From Planctomycetia bacterium (GTDB lineage: Bacteria; Planctomycetota; Planctomycetia; Gemmatales; Gemmataceae), in NCBI GenBank assembly GCA_005773755.1, contig SXHE01000201.1, positions 1 through 5,453 on the forward strand: 5,453 nt of DNA. Reading direction: 5' to 3'. The notes under the pieces were generated by a model that saw only the letters and a list, made by a program, of their open reading frames with translations, did not search any database and was not told where the DNA came from. Positions 1 through 5,120 of this stretch are shown piece after piece. Position numbers and translations under genes: made by a program. Position 1 is the first letter of the stretch. Each line of letters begins with the position of its first letter.

Positions 1-251
1 CGCAGAACAAGGACTCCGCCGCGGTTCACCTGAAGCTCAACGAACTGCTGGCCGCCCAGCCGGGGGCGAGCAACCGGCTGATCGGTGCGGAGGAGCTGAG
101 CGAACACGAGGTGAAGGTGATTCGCGAGCACTTCCACAAACTGGTGGAACTGGCGAAGAAGGACGAAAACTTCACCCAGGCGCACTCGGTCGAGGAGGCC
201 GAAGCGGAACACGAGCGGAAGCAGGGGGCGAAGGGCGAACTGGGGTCGTGA
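1..251 (+). CDS. Low-affinity iron permease family protein, C-terminal part (5' end outside window)
   Basis: The first complete codon starts at base 3, and the frame runs 82 codons to a TGA at 249-251. The fragment begins QNKDSAAVHLKLNELLAAQ and continues through ASNRLIGAEELSEHEVKVI. I recognise this as the cytoplasmic tail of the low-affinity Fe/Cu permease family (PF04120): a 'HLKLxELL' segment, then a short acidic 'EELSExE' helix, then 'FHKLVELAKK'. In this family, small membrane proteins carry N-terminal transmembrane helices, and a role in low-affinity iron uptake is inherited from a fungal founder; bacterial function is poorly tested. The membrane part lies left of the window, so neither its presence nor the start can be judged. 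The end is charged and soluble (EEAEAEHERKQGAKGE). The gene converges on ruvB, leaving 7 bases between the stops. The family call rests on recall of the tail pattern, so confidence is moderate. Confidence 0.7.
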   Translation, partial: QNKDSAAVHLKLNELLAAQPGASNRLIGAEELSEHEVKVIREHFHKLVELAKKDENFTQAHSVEEAEAEHERKQGAKGELGS

Positions 252-258
252 ACCGCCC

Positions 259-1296
259 CTACTCGAACAGCGAGCCTTGCTTGTCGTCAATCTTGGCCTT
301 CGGCGGCAGCTTGCCGAGCGAGACGTACGCCCGCGGCATCGCGACCCGGCCGCGCGGCGAGCGGGTGATGTACTGTTCGCGCAGCAGGTACGGCTCGATC
401 TCGTCCGAGAGCGTGTCCGAGGCCAGGTTGATCGTCGCCGCGAGCGCTTCCACACCGGTCGGCCCGCCGCCGTACAGTTCGATGAGCACTTCCAGGTACT
501 TGCGGTCGTTCTTGTCGAGGCCGTCGCGGTCCACCTCGGCCATGTCCAGCGCGGCGCGGGCGATGGGTTCGGTGATGCTGCCGTCGTGCCGGGCGGCGGC
601 GTAGCTCCGTGCCCAGTACAGGCGCGAGTTGGCGACGCGCGGGGTGCCGCGGCTGCGCTGGGCCAGTTCCATCGCGGCCCCGTCGGTGATCGGCGTGTTC
701 AACTTGGCCGCGTTGATGCGGACGATCTGCGCCAGTTCTTCGACGGTGTAAAACTCCAGGTGCTCGTGCATCTTGAACCGGTCGCGCATCGGCCCGGACA
801 GCATCCCGCTGCGGGTGGTCGCGCCGATCAGCGTGAACCGCTTCAGGTTCATGCTGATCGTCCGCGCGCTCATCCCTTCGCCGAGCACGATGTCGATGCG
901 GAAGTCTTCCATCGCGGGGTAGATGAACTCCTCCACCACGCGCGGCATCCGGTGGATCTCGTCGATGAACAGAATCGAGCCTTCGTCGAGGTTGGTGAGG
1001 AACGGCAGCATGTCCGCGGGCTTGGAGAGCGCCGGGCCGCTGGTCATCTGGATCGACGTGCCCAGTTCGTTCGGCAGCACGGTCGCGAACGTCGTCTTGC
1101 CCAACCCCGGCGGGCCGTCGAACAGGATGTGGCCGAGCGGCTCGTTCAGCTTCTTGGACGCCAGGACCGCGACCTCCAGCTTCTCCGCGACCTTGCGCTG
1201 TCCGATTACTTCCTTGAGCAACTTCGGGCGCAGCGCCGCGTCGTGCGTCTTGACCTCATCGGCCGGTACCGTGGTAATCACTTTCTCGCGCGCCAT
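259..1296 (-). CDS. ruvB: Holliday junction branch migration ATPase RuvB
   Basis: RuvB is the AAA+ motor that forms hexamers on the arms of a RuvA-bound Holliday junction and pumps DNA through it during recombinational repair. At 345 residues it has normal family length. Visible landmarks are the N-terminal LRPKLLKEVIGQ box (22-33), Walker A GPPGLGKTT (61-69, Lys67), Walker B LFIDEIH (109-115, Asp112/Glu113), the RuvA-contacting hairpin region (about 136-156), sensor 1 GATTR (158-162), arginine finger Arg173 in MRDRF, sensor 2 GTPR (Arg220), and the winged-helix domain with SPRGR (313-317). Some positions differ from the Escherichia coli protein (RDRFK for RDRFG, ANSRL for ANRLL) without changing length. 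The ATG is supported by AGGAAG 6 bases upstream and lies 39 bases after the TIGR03067 gene. The C-terminus ends QGSLFE, possibly a clamp-binding peptide. The gene is not adjacent to ruvA. Identity is secure. Confidence 0.97.
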   Translation of the reverse strand: MAREKVITTVPADEVKTHDAALRPKLLKEVIGQRKVAEKLEVAVLASKKLNEPLGHILFDGPPGLGKTTFATVLPNELGTSIQMTSGPALSKPADMLPFLTNLDEGSILFIDEIHRMPRVVEEFIYPAMEDFRIDIVLGEGMSARTISMNLKRFTLIGATTRSGMLSGPMRDRFKMHEHLEFYTVEELAQIVRINAAKLNTPITDGAAMELAQRSRGTPRVANSRLYWARSYAAARHDGSITEPIARAALDMAEVDRDGLDKNDRKYLEVLIELYGGGPTGVEALAATINLASDTLSDEIEPYLLREQYITRSPRGRVAMPRAYVSLGKLPPKAKIDDKQGSLFE

Positions 1297-1302
1297 CGGT
1301 CG

Positions 1303-1308
1303 CTTCCT
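1303..1308 (-). promoter_or_regulatory. Ribosome binding site of ruvB
   Basis: Reads AGGAAG on the minus strand, 6 bases before the ruvB ATG at 1296. It fits a Shine-Dalgarno sequence and supports this start, which also fits the usual N-terminal length of RuvB. Confidence 0.6.
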
Positions 1309-1335
1309 GTCGTGTTGGGGGTGTTGCGAGCGCGG

Positions 1336-1788
1336 TTACTTCTTCTCGCGCTTGTAGGTGATGAGAAGGAGCGTGGTGTCGGCCTTGCTCTCGAACTTCT
1401 CCGGCCGCTTGCCCTTCTCCGCGTCGTGCTCGTAGCAGATGGTGAGCGTGTCGCCGTCGAACTTGTAGATGCCCTTGACGGTCTTGCCCCTGGCCGGGCC
1501 ACCGGTCGGCTTCACGTCCAGTTCCTTCGGGACCTTCGCCGCATCGACGGTGAACGTGCCGTCGTCCTTCTCGTTGCCGTGTTCCGCGGTGTACTTGTCG
1601 CCCTCGCGGATGTTGAACTTCAGAACCTTCAGGGCTTCCGTGATGTCCTTACCACCAAGTTCGGCCTTCTCGACCCGCCAGTTTCCGACCATCGCCTTGA
1701 GGTCGGCCTCGTTCTTCTTGTCGTCCGCGAGCAGCGGACCGCCGAGGCACAGGACCGCGACGACTGCGAGTGAACGGAACGCCTGCAT
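1336..1788 (-). CDS. Secreted TIGR03067 domain protein (lipocalin-like, planctomycete-type)
   Basis: This is a 150-residue protein of unknown biochemical function. Residues 1-21 look like a Sec signal peptide: a short basic start (MQAFR), a hydrophobic core (LAVVAVLCLGG), and likely cleavage after PLLA before DDKK. Cys14 is not in a good lipobox. The mature part carries the TIGR03067 pattern: GNWRVEKAELGGKDI (35-49), EGDKYTAEHGN (62-72), DGTFTVDAAKVPKELDVKPT (76-95), GPARGKTVKGIYKFDGDTLTICY (97-119) and a C-terminal LLLITYKREKK strand. From family knowledge, such domains occur in many copies in planctomycetes and resemble small beta-barrel lipocalins; ligands are not known to me. The ATG at 1788 was chosen because a strong GGAGG precedes it and a signal peptide follows; the frame stays open upstream to 1941 but encodes Arg-rich nonsense overlapping the preceding gene. 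It lies between the antitoxin-like gene and ruvB, and nothing suggests a repair role. Confidence 0.87.
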   Translation of the reverse strand: MQAFRSLAVVAVLCLGGPLLADDKKNEADLKAMVGNWRVEKAELGGKDITEALKVLKFNIREGDKYTAEHGNEKDDGTFTVDAAKVPKELDVKPTGGPARGKTVKGIYKFDGDTLTICYEHDAEKGKRPEKFESKADTTLLLITYKREKK

Positions 1789-1794
1789 GGGTTT

Positions 1795-1799
1795 CCTCC
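1795..1799 (-). promoter_or_regulatory. Ribosome binding site deciding the start of the TIGR03067 gene
   Basis: Reads GGAGG on the minus strand, 6 bases before the ATG at 1788. It is the strongest Shine-Dalgarno sequence in the window. It rules in the short form of the protein, beginning with a signal peptide, over the longer open frame that starts at 1941. Confidence 0.75.
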
Positions 1800-1864
1800 G
1801 AAGATGAAAGGCTTTTACAACGCCACGGTGTGCTGTCGAACCCAGTCCGTGATGAGGAAGTTCA

Positions 1865-2074
1865 TCACTTCGCCGACCTGCGGAGCAACTCCTCGTTCTC
1901 CCGCACGCTCTCGCCCAGCGCCCTCTTGAACGCGGCGTCACTTACGGGGCGGCGCGCGAGAAACTCCGAGATTATTTGCCTCAGCAGTTCATCGACTTCC
2001 AACCCGCGTTCGCGCGCGGCTTCGGCGAGCTGTGTGGCTTCTGGGTCTTCGAGTTCGAACGTCAGCGTACTCAT
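1865..2074 (-). CDS. Small ribbon-helix-helix / antitoxin-like protein
   Basis: This is a 69-residue protein with no firmly assigned function. It opens with a likely beta strand (STLTFELED, 2-10), followed by two predicted helices (about 12-23 and 26-41) separated by GLEVD. This is the layout of ribbon-helix-helix DNA-binding proteins and of antitoxins paired with Doc, VapC or PIN toxins. A charged C-terminal helix follows (SDAAFKRALGESVRENEELL, 45-64), the 'AF..A....ENxELxRRxA' pattern I associate with antitoxin-like proteins of planctomycetes and cyanobacteria. The ATG is 4 bases after the ruvA stop and is preceded by AGAAGGGG at 7 bases, so it is probably translated from the ruvCA message. 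No toxin gene lies next to it: downstream is the TIGR03067 gene. It may be an orphan antitoxin or a small regulator. The gene is well supported; its role is a guess. Confidence 0.75.
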   Translation of the reverse strand: MSTLTFELEDPEATQLAEAARERGLEVDELLRQIISEFLARRPVSDAAFKRALGESVRENEELLRRSAK

Positions 2075-2078
2075 CGCG

Positions 2079-2789
2079 TCACCCCTTCTGGCTGTAGATC
2101 AGTGTGATGGCTTCTTGCAGGTTGCGGAACGGCTTGCCGCAGTTCAGCAGGCGGTCGAGGCGCTCGCGGGCTTCCAGCGGGTTGTGACCGAGGCCCATCA
2201 GCGCTTCGTACACGTCTTCGATCAGACGGCCTTCGACGACGCTCGCATCGGTCGAGGCCGCGACCGGCTCCGGCTCCTTCTTCGCGGGCCTGCCCTTCTT
2301 GGCGGTCGGCTTCTCGTCCACCACGGCGTCGGGTTGGGGCGCGTTCGCGGGCGAGTTGAGCATCACGAAGGGCGTTACCTTCCGCTTGAGCGTGGTGACG
2401 ATCTGCTCCGCGGTGGTCGGGCCGATGCCGGGGAGTGAGGAGAGCCACTTCGCGTCCTGGCGGCTGATCGCGTCCGCGATGGTTTTGACCGGAAAGGCCA
2501 TCGCGCGCAGGGCCTTCTTCACGCCGATCTTTTCCACCGTGCAGAACAGCTCGAAGAAGTCGAGTTCGGCCTCGGTGGTGAAGCCGACGCGCCGCGGCAC
2601 GAACCGGCTGCCGGCGGAGTTGCCTTCCATGTACTCCATGATGTGGAACGTGATCTCTTGCCCGACGCGCAGTTGAACTTGCCGGCGCACGGCTTCGGGC
2701 ACCATCACCTGATACTCGAACGGGCCGACTTGCAGCCGCACCTCGTCGTCGAGCGCGCGGGTGAGAACGCCCGTCATCTTGGTAATCAT
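2079..2789 (-). CDS. ruvA: Holliday junction branch migration protein RuvA, divergent planctomycete-type
   Basis: RuvA tetramers hold the Holliday junction open and flat and load RuvB. This 236-residue protein is longer than the E. coli form (203). Domain I (1-70) is the OB-fold, with VGPFEYQVMVPEAVRR matching the 'VGGVGYEV.MP' strand. The segment 52-68 (EYMEGNSAGSRFVPRRV) replaces the shorter 'VREDA' acidic pin. Domain II (71-138) has two helix-hairpin-helix motifs: a degenerate first one (VEKIGVKKALRAM, 85-97) and a classic second one (LPGIGPTTAEQIV, 119-131). A Pro/Lys-rich linker (140-184) contains KKGRPAKK. Domain III (185-236) has EALMGLGHNPLEARERLDRLL, the RuvB-binding three-helix unit. 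The ATG at 2789 overlaps the ruvC stop as ATGA and has GGAG 9 bases upstream; Met5 is an alternative start. The same frame stays open back through ruvC, but that part is shadow. Automatic pipelines may call this only a helix-hairpin-helix protein. Confidence 0.9.
   Translation of the reverse strand: MITKMTGVLTRALDDEVRLQVGPFEYQVMVPEAVRRQVQLRVGQEITFHIMEYMEGNSAGSRFVPRRVGFTTEAELDFFELFCTVEKIGVKKALRAMAFPVKTIADAISRQDAKWLSSLPGIGPTTAEQIVTTLKRKVTPFVMLNSPANAPQPDAVVDEKPTAKKGRPAKKEPEPVAASTDASVVEGRLIEDVYEALMGLGHNPLEARERLDRLLNCGKPFRNLQEAITLIYSQKG
2082..2089 (-). promoter_or_regulatory. Ribosome binding site of the antitoxin-like gene inside the ruvA end
   Basis: Reads AGAAGGGG on the minus strand, within the last ruvA codons and 7 bases before the ATG at 2074. 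Its position suggests ribosomes finishing ruvA re-initiate on the small gene, which supports that gene being real. Confidence 0.6.
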
Positions 2790-3430
2790 GCCGATTCGCT
2801 CCGGTTGTCTTCCGTCAGGTCGTCGGGGTCGTCGGGGTCGTCGCCGAGCAGCGCCTTCATGTTCACGCCGGTGAAGGTGGCCGATCGCGCGCCGCCCATC
2901 ACGCTGCTGTTGCCGCCCGTGGCGAAGTAGTGACACAGGGCGATGCCGAGGGCGTCGGCCACGTCGTGCGGTTCCGGCGGTCCGGCGAGGCCGAGTTCGC
3001 GCGCCACCGCGTGCTGCATCTGCTCCTTGCTCGCGCGCCCGCTGCCGGTCAGGAGCTTCTTCACCTTCGTCGGCGCGTAACTGATCACCGGAATGTCGCG
3101 CTGCGCGCCCGCCAGGAAGAACACGCCACGAGCATGGGCCATCAGGATCGCGGTTCGCGGGTGGTCGTAGTGGGCGAACAACTGCTCGACGGCCATTGCG
3201 GACGGTTGCCACTCTTTCAGCACCTCACACAGCCCATCGTAAAGGGCGCGGACGCGCTGTGCCATGTCGGAAGGATCGCGCCCTTCGACAGAACGGATCA
3301 CTCCGGCATCGACGACACGCGGCCCGCGGTCGGTGGCTTCGAGGACGGCGTAGCCGGTGGTTTGCAAGCCGGGGTCGAGGCCGAGGACGCGGCGCGGGCT
3401 GGGCACGGAAATGGGTGGCGGTGTGAGCAT
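2786..3430 (-). CDS. ruvC: Crossover junction endodeoxyribonuclease RuvC
   Basis: RuvC is the metal-dependent dimeric resolvase that nicks two opposite strands of a Holliday junction. The RNase H-like core is complete. The four catalytic acids are Asp19 in LGLDPG (16-21), Glu82 in AVEQLF (80-85), and Asp156 and Asp159 in PHDVADALGIA (154-164). The SYAPTKVKKLLTGSGRASKEQMQ segment (117-139) is the conserved basic DNA-binding part. At 214 residues it exceeds the E. coli enzyme (173). The extra length is a Pro-rich N-terminus of about 12 residues and a C-terminal tail (168-214) ending in an Asp-rich run (DDPDDPDDLTED, 197-208). The ATG at 3430 has no clear Shine-Dalgarno close by; no better in-frame start exists between it and the cysS stop. 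The gene lies 90 bases after cysS, and its TGA overlaps the ruvA ATG by 4 bases, indicating coupled translation. Confidence 0.96.
   Translation of the reverse strand: MLTPPPISVPSPRRVLGLDPGLQTTGYAVLEATDRGPRVVDAGVIRSVEGRDPSDMAQRVRALYDGLCEVLKEWQPSAMAVEQLFAHYDHPRTAILMAHARGVFFLAGAQRDIPVISYAPTKVKKLLTGSGRASKEQMQHAVARELGLAGPPEPHDVADALGIALCHYFATGGNSSVMGGARSATFTGVNMKALLGDDPDDPDDLTEDNRSESA
2799..2802 (-). promoter_or_regulatory. Ribosome binding site of ruvA within ruvC
   Basis: Reads GGAG on the minus strand inside the last ruvC codons, 9 bases before the ATG at 2789. With the ATGA overlap it favours that start over the second in-frame ATG at 2777. Confidence 0.5.
2819..2845. repeat. 9-bp tandem repeat, three units, in the 3' end of ruvC
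   Basis: Plus strand reads GGTCGTCGG at 2819-2827 and again at 2828-2836, then GGTCGTCGC at 2837-2845. On the coding (minus) strand each unit encodes parts of Asp-Asp-Pro, giving DDPDDPDD in the RuvC tail. A 9-bp unit keeps the reading frame, so copy number can vary without breaking ruvC. Confidence 0.85.
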
Positions 3431-3514
3431 GGCAACGGTCCCGACGCGGAAGGTTTTCTTCGCTGATAACCGGGGCGGGCGCTCCCCGGAATGTCGGAAC
3501 GGCGGAATCCGCGC

Positions 3515-3534
3515 GGCGCGTCAGCCGACGCGCC
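3515..3534 (-). other. Perfect 8-bp inverted repeat across the cysS stop codon
   Basis: The arms are GGCGCGTC (3515-3522) and GACGCGCC (3527-3534), with a 4-base loop AGCC on the plus strand. The stem is perfect and seven of eight pairs are in GC-rich sequence, so it should be stable in RNA. It spans the last cysS codons and the TGA at 3521-3523. No U-run follows in the direction of transcription, so it is not a classical intrinsic terminator. It could attenuate readthrough into ruvC, protect the 3' end of an upstream message, or be chance in GC-rich DNA. Confidence 0.55.
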
Positions 3535-5101
3535 ACGTTGTACCGCCGGGGCGGTCTTCGAGGGTGACGCCGAGTTCGCCGAGCCGCTTGCGGATCAGGT
3601 CCGTCTGGTCGAACAGCGGCTTCTTCAGCGGGTTGTCCTTCGCCGCTTCCTTCGCGATCCCGCGCAGGTTGTTCCGCAGGTCGAGGAGCAACTGCATCAG
3701 GCCGGAAACGAGTTCGTTACCGCCGCCGAGAGACTTTTCTTGAGGCGGTGACAAGAACAGGCCGAGGATGAAGGTCAGTTCGCGAAGGGCGTACGATCCC
3801 TTACGGAAGTCCGACTTAGCGTCTGGCTTGGCTGCTCGGTCTTCAAGTTGATGCACGTCCGCGAACCGGTTCAAAGCGCTTACCAACTCAAACAGTACAC
3901 CAACTGCCCCGCCGGTGTTGAAGTCGTCATCCATGTAGGCAAAGAATCGTTCGCGGAGAGCTCCCAAGTCGCTCATTAGCTGATCGTTCGGCCACTCTCC
4001 TTGGTAGACGGAATAATCGCAGGGGGTCGGAATCGCGTAGAACGACTCACCGGTGATTCGCTCAAATCTTTCGATGGATCGGTGGAAGGTCTGGATTGAC
4101 TCTGCCGCTTCAACCAACCCGTTGGGGATCGGTGTTGCTGGGTTCTTCCAATCCCAGATACCCAGGTCAATTGGTGTGCGGTACTGCGTCTTCAACATGA
4201 AGAAGCGCAGCACTTCGCCGCTGACATGATCGAGCGCGTCGGCCACGTTGAGCACGTTGCCGAGCGACCCGGCCATCTTCGCGTCTTTGCCGTCTTTGTC
4301 TTTCAGCTTCAGTAGCCCGTTGTGCATCCAGACGCGCGCGAAGGGTTTGCCGGTCCAGCTTTCGCTTTGGGCCAGTTCGTTTTCGTGGTGCGGGAACTGG
4401 AGGTCCAACCCGCCGCCGTGGATGTCCAGCGTTTCGCCGAGTTCCTTGATCGCCATGCAGGTGCATTCGATGTGCCACCCCGGACGGCCCCGCCCGCACT
4501 TGAACGGGCTGTCGAACTGCACTTCCGCCGGCTCGCCGGGCTTGCTCTTCCAGAGAGCGAAGTCGCCGGGGTTGCGCTTCTTCGGGTTCGGTTCCAGCCG
4601 CGCGCCGGCTTCCATCTGCTCCGGGTCGCGGTTGCTCAACTTGCCGTAGTCCTCGTCCTTGCTCACGTCGAAGTAGACGCCGTCGTCCACCTCGTAAGCG
4701 ATGTCCTTCTTGACGAGCGCCTTGATGACGTCGATCATCCCGCCGATGTGCTCGGTGGCCTTCGGGAAGTGATCGATGCCGGTGACGTTGAGCGCCTTGA
4801 GGCACGCGAAGTAGTCTTCCGTCATGCGGCCGGCGAGTTCCGGCACCGTCGTGTTCAGTTCCTTCGCGCGGTTGATGAGCTTGTCGTCTACGTCGGTGAT
4901 GTTGACGACCCACTTCACCGTGTAGCCGAGGTAGGTGAGGTAGCGCTTCACGGTGTCGAAGATGACCGGGCCGACCATGTGCCCGATGTGGCTCGGCTTG
5001 TAGACCGTCGGCCCGCACACGTACATCGTGACCGCGTCGCCCGGCTTCTTGTGGAAGGGTTCCTTCTTGCGGGTCAGCGTGCTGTAAACCTGAAGCGCCA
5101 T
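3521..5101 (-). CDS. cysS: Cysteinyl-tRNA synthetase
   Basis: This class I enzyme charges tRNA-Cys with cysteine using ATP in the cytoplasm. It is 526 residues, against 461 in E. coli. The Rossmann core starts MALQVYSTL. The HIGH motif is exact (38-41), and NITDVDDK (67-74) and PGWHIECTCMA (207-217) are typical. The catalytic zinc ligands are all present: Cys29 in YVCGPTVY, Cys213, His238 and Glu242. The second signature reads KMAGSLGN (275-282) instead of KMSKSLGN. Most of the extra length lies between about 310 and 396, before MDDDFNT (390-396). The C-terminal DLIRKRLGELGVTLED and GTTWR form the anticodon-side end. The start at 5101 is chosen because MALQVYSTL matches the family N-terminus and a good ribosome site precedes it; an open extension to 5194 lies inside ispF and is rejected. 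The gene follows ispF by 19 bases, consistent with an operon. Residues about 302-421 are encoded by lower-GC DNA. Confidence 0.97.
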   Translation of the reverse strand: MALQVYSTLTRKKEPFHKKPGDAVTMYVCGPTVYKPSHIGHMVGPVIFDTVKRYLTYLGYTVKWVVNITDVDDKLINRAKELNTTVPELAGRMTEDYFACLKALNVTGIDHFPKATEHIGGMIDVIKALVKKDIAYEVDDGVYFDVSKDEDYGKLSNRDPEQMEAGARLEPNPKKRNPGDFALWKSKPGEPAEVQFDSPFKCGRGRPGWHIECTCMAIKELGETLDIHGGGLDLQFPHHENELAQSESWTGKPFARVWMHNGLLKLKDKDGKDAKMAGSLGNVLNVADALDHVSGEVLRFFMLKTQYRTPIDLGIWDWKNPATPIPNGLVEAAESIQTFHRSIERFERITGESFYAIPTPCDYSVYQGEWPNDQLMSDLGALRERFFAYMDDDFNTGGAVGVLFELVSALNRFADVHQLEDRAAKPDAKSDFRKGSYALRELTFILGLFLSPPQEKSLGGGNELVSGLMQLLLDLRNNLRGIAKEAAKDNPLKKPLFDQTDLIRKRLGELGVTLEDRPGGTTWRVG

Positions 5102-5109
5102 TGCCAGAA

Positions 5110-5117
5110 TCCTTCTT
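5110..5117 (-). promoter_or_regulatory. Ribosome binding site of cysS
   Basis: Reads AAGAAGGA on the minus strand, 8 bases before the ATG at 5101, in the 19-base gap after the ispF stop. It fixes the cysS start and excludes the longer open frame that runs back into ispF. Confidence 0.65.
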
Positions 5118-5120
5118 GTG

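Noticed and set aside
242..259. GGGG...CCCC pairing between the convergent stop codons as a shared terminator
   Set aside because: The stem is only 4 bp with a 10-base loop, has a mismatch just outside it, and has no U-run on either strand.
277..1773. Long 498-codon open frame on the plus strand opposite ruvB and the TIGR03067 gene
   Set aside because: It is antisense to two well-supported genes, rich in Arg, Val and Leu with no domain pattern, and is explained by third-position GC bias.
1811..1851. Possible promoter (TTCGAC and TGTAAA on the minus strand) and a 5-bp inverted repeat (CACGG/CCGTG) upstream of the TIGR03067 gene
   Set aside because: The box spacing is 15 rather than about 17 bases, neither box is close to consensus, and a 5-bp stem with an 18-base loop is expected by chance. 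An independent promoter here is possible but not shown.
1789..1941. Upstream extension of the TIGR03067 frame to 1941
   Set aside because: It overlaps the antitoxin-like gene and encodes Arg-rich sequence ahead of a clear signal peptide; the GGAGG at 1795-1799 marks the real start.
2790..3212. N-terminal extension of the ruvA frame through ruvC (would give 377 residues)
   Set aside because: The extension is Arg/Gly/Pro-rich and lies within the catalytic part of ruvC in another frame. The RuvA OB-fold begins just after the ATG at 2789, which has its own ribosome site.
4167..5018. 283-codon open frame overlapping cysS on the same strand
   Set aside because: It is out of frame with an intact CysRS and is dominated by Arg, His and Gly, typical of a shadow in high-GC DNA.
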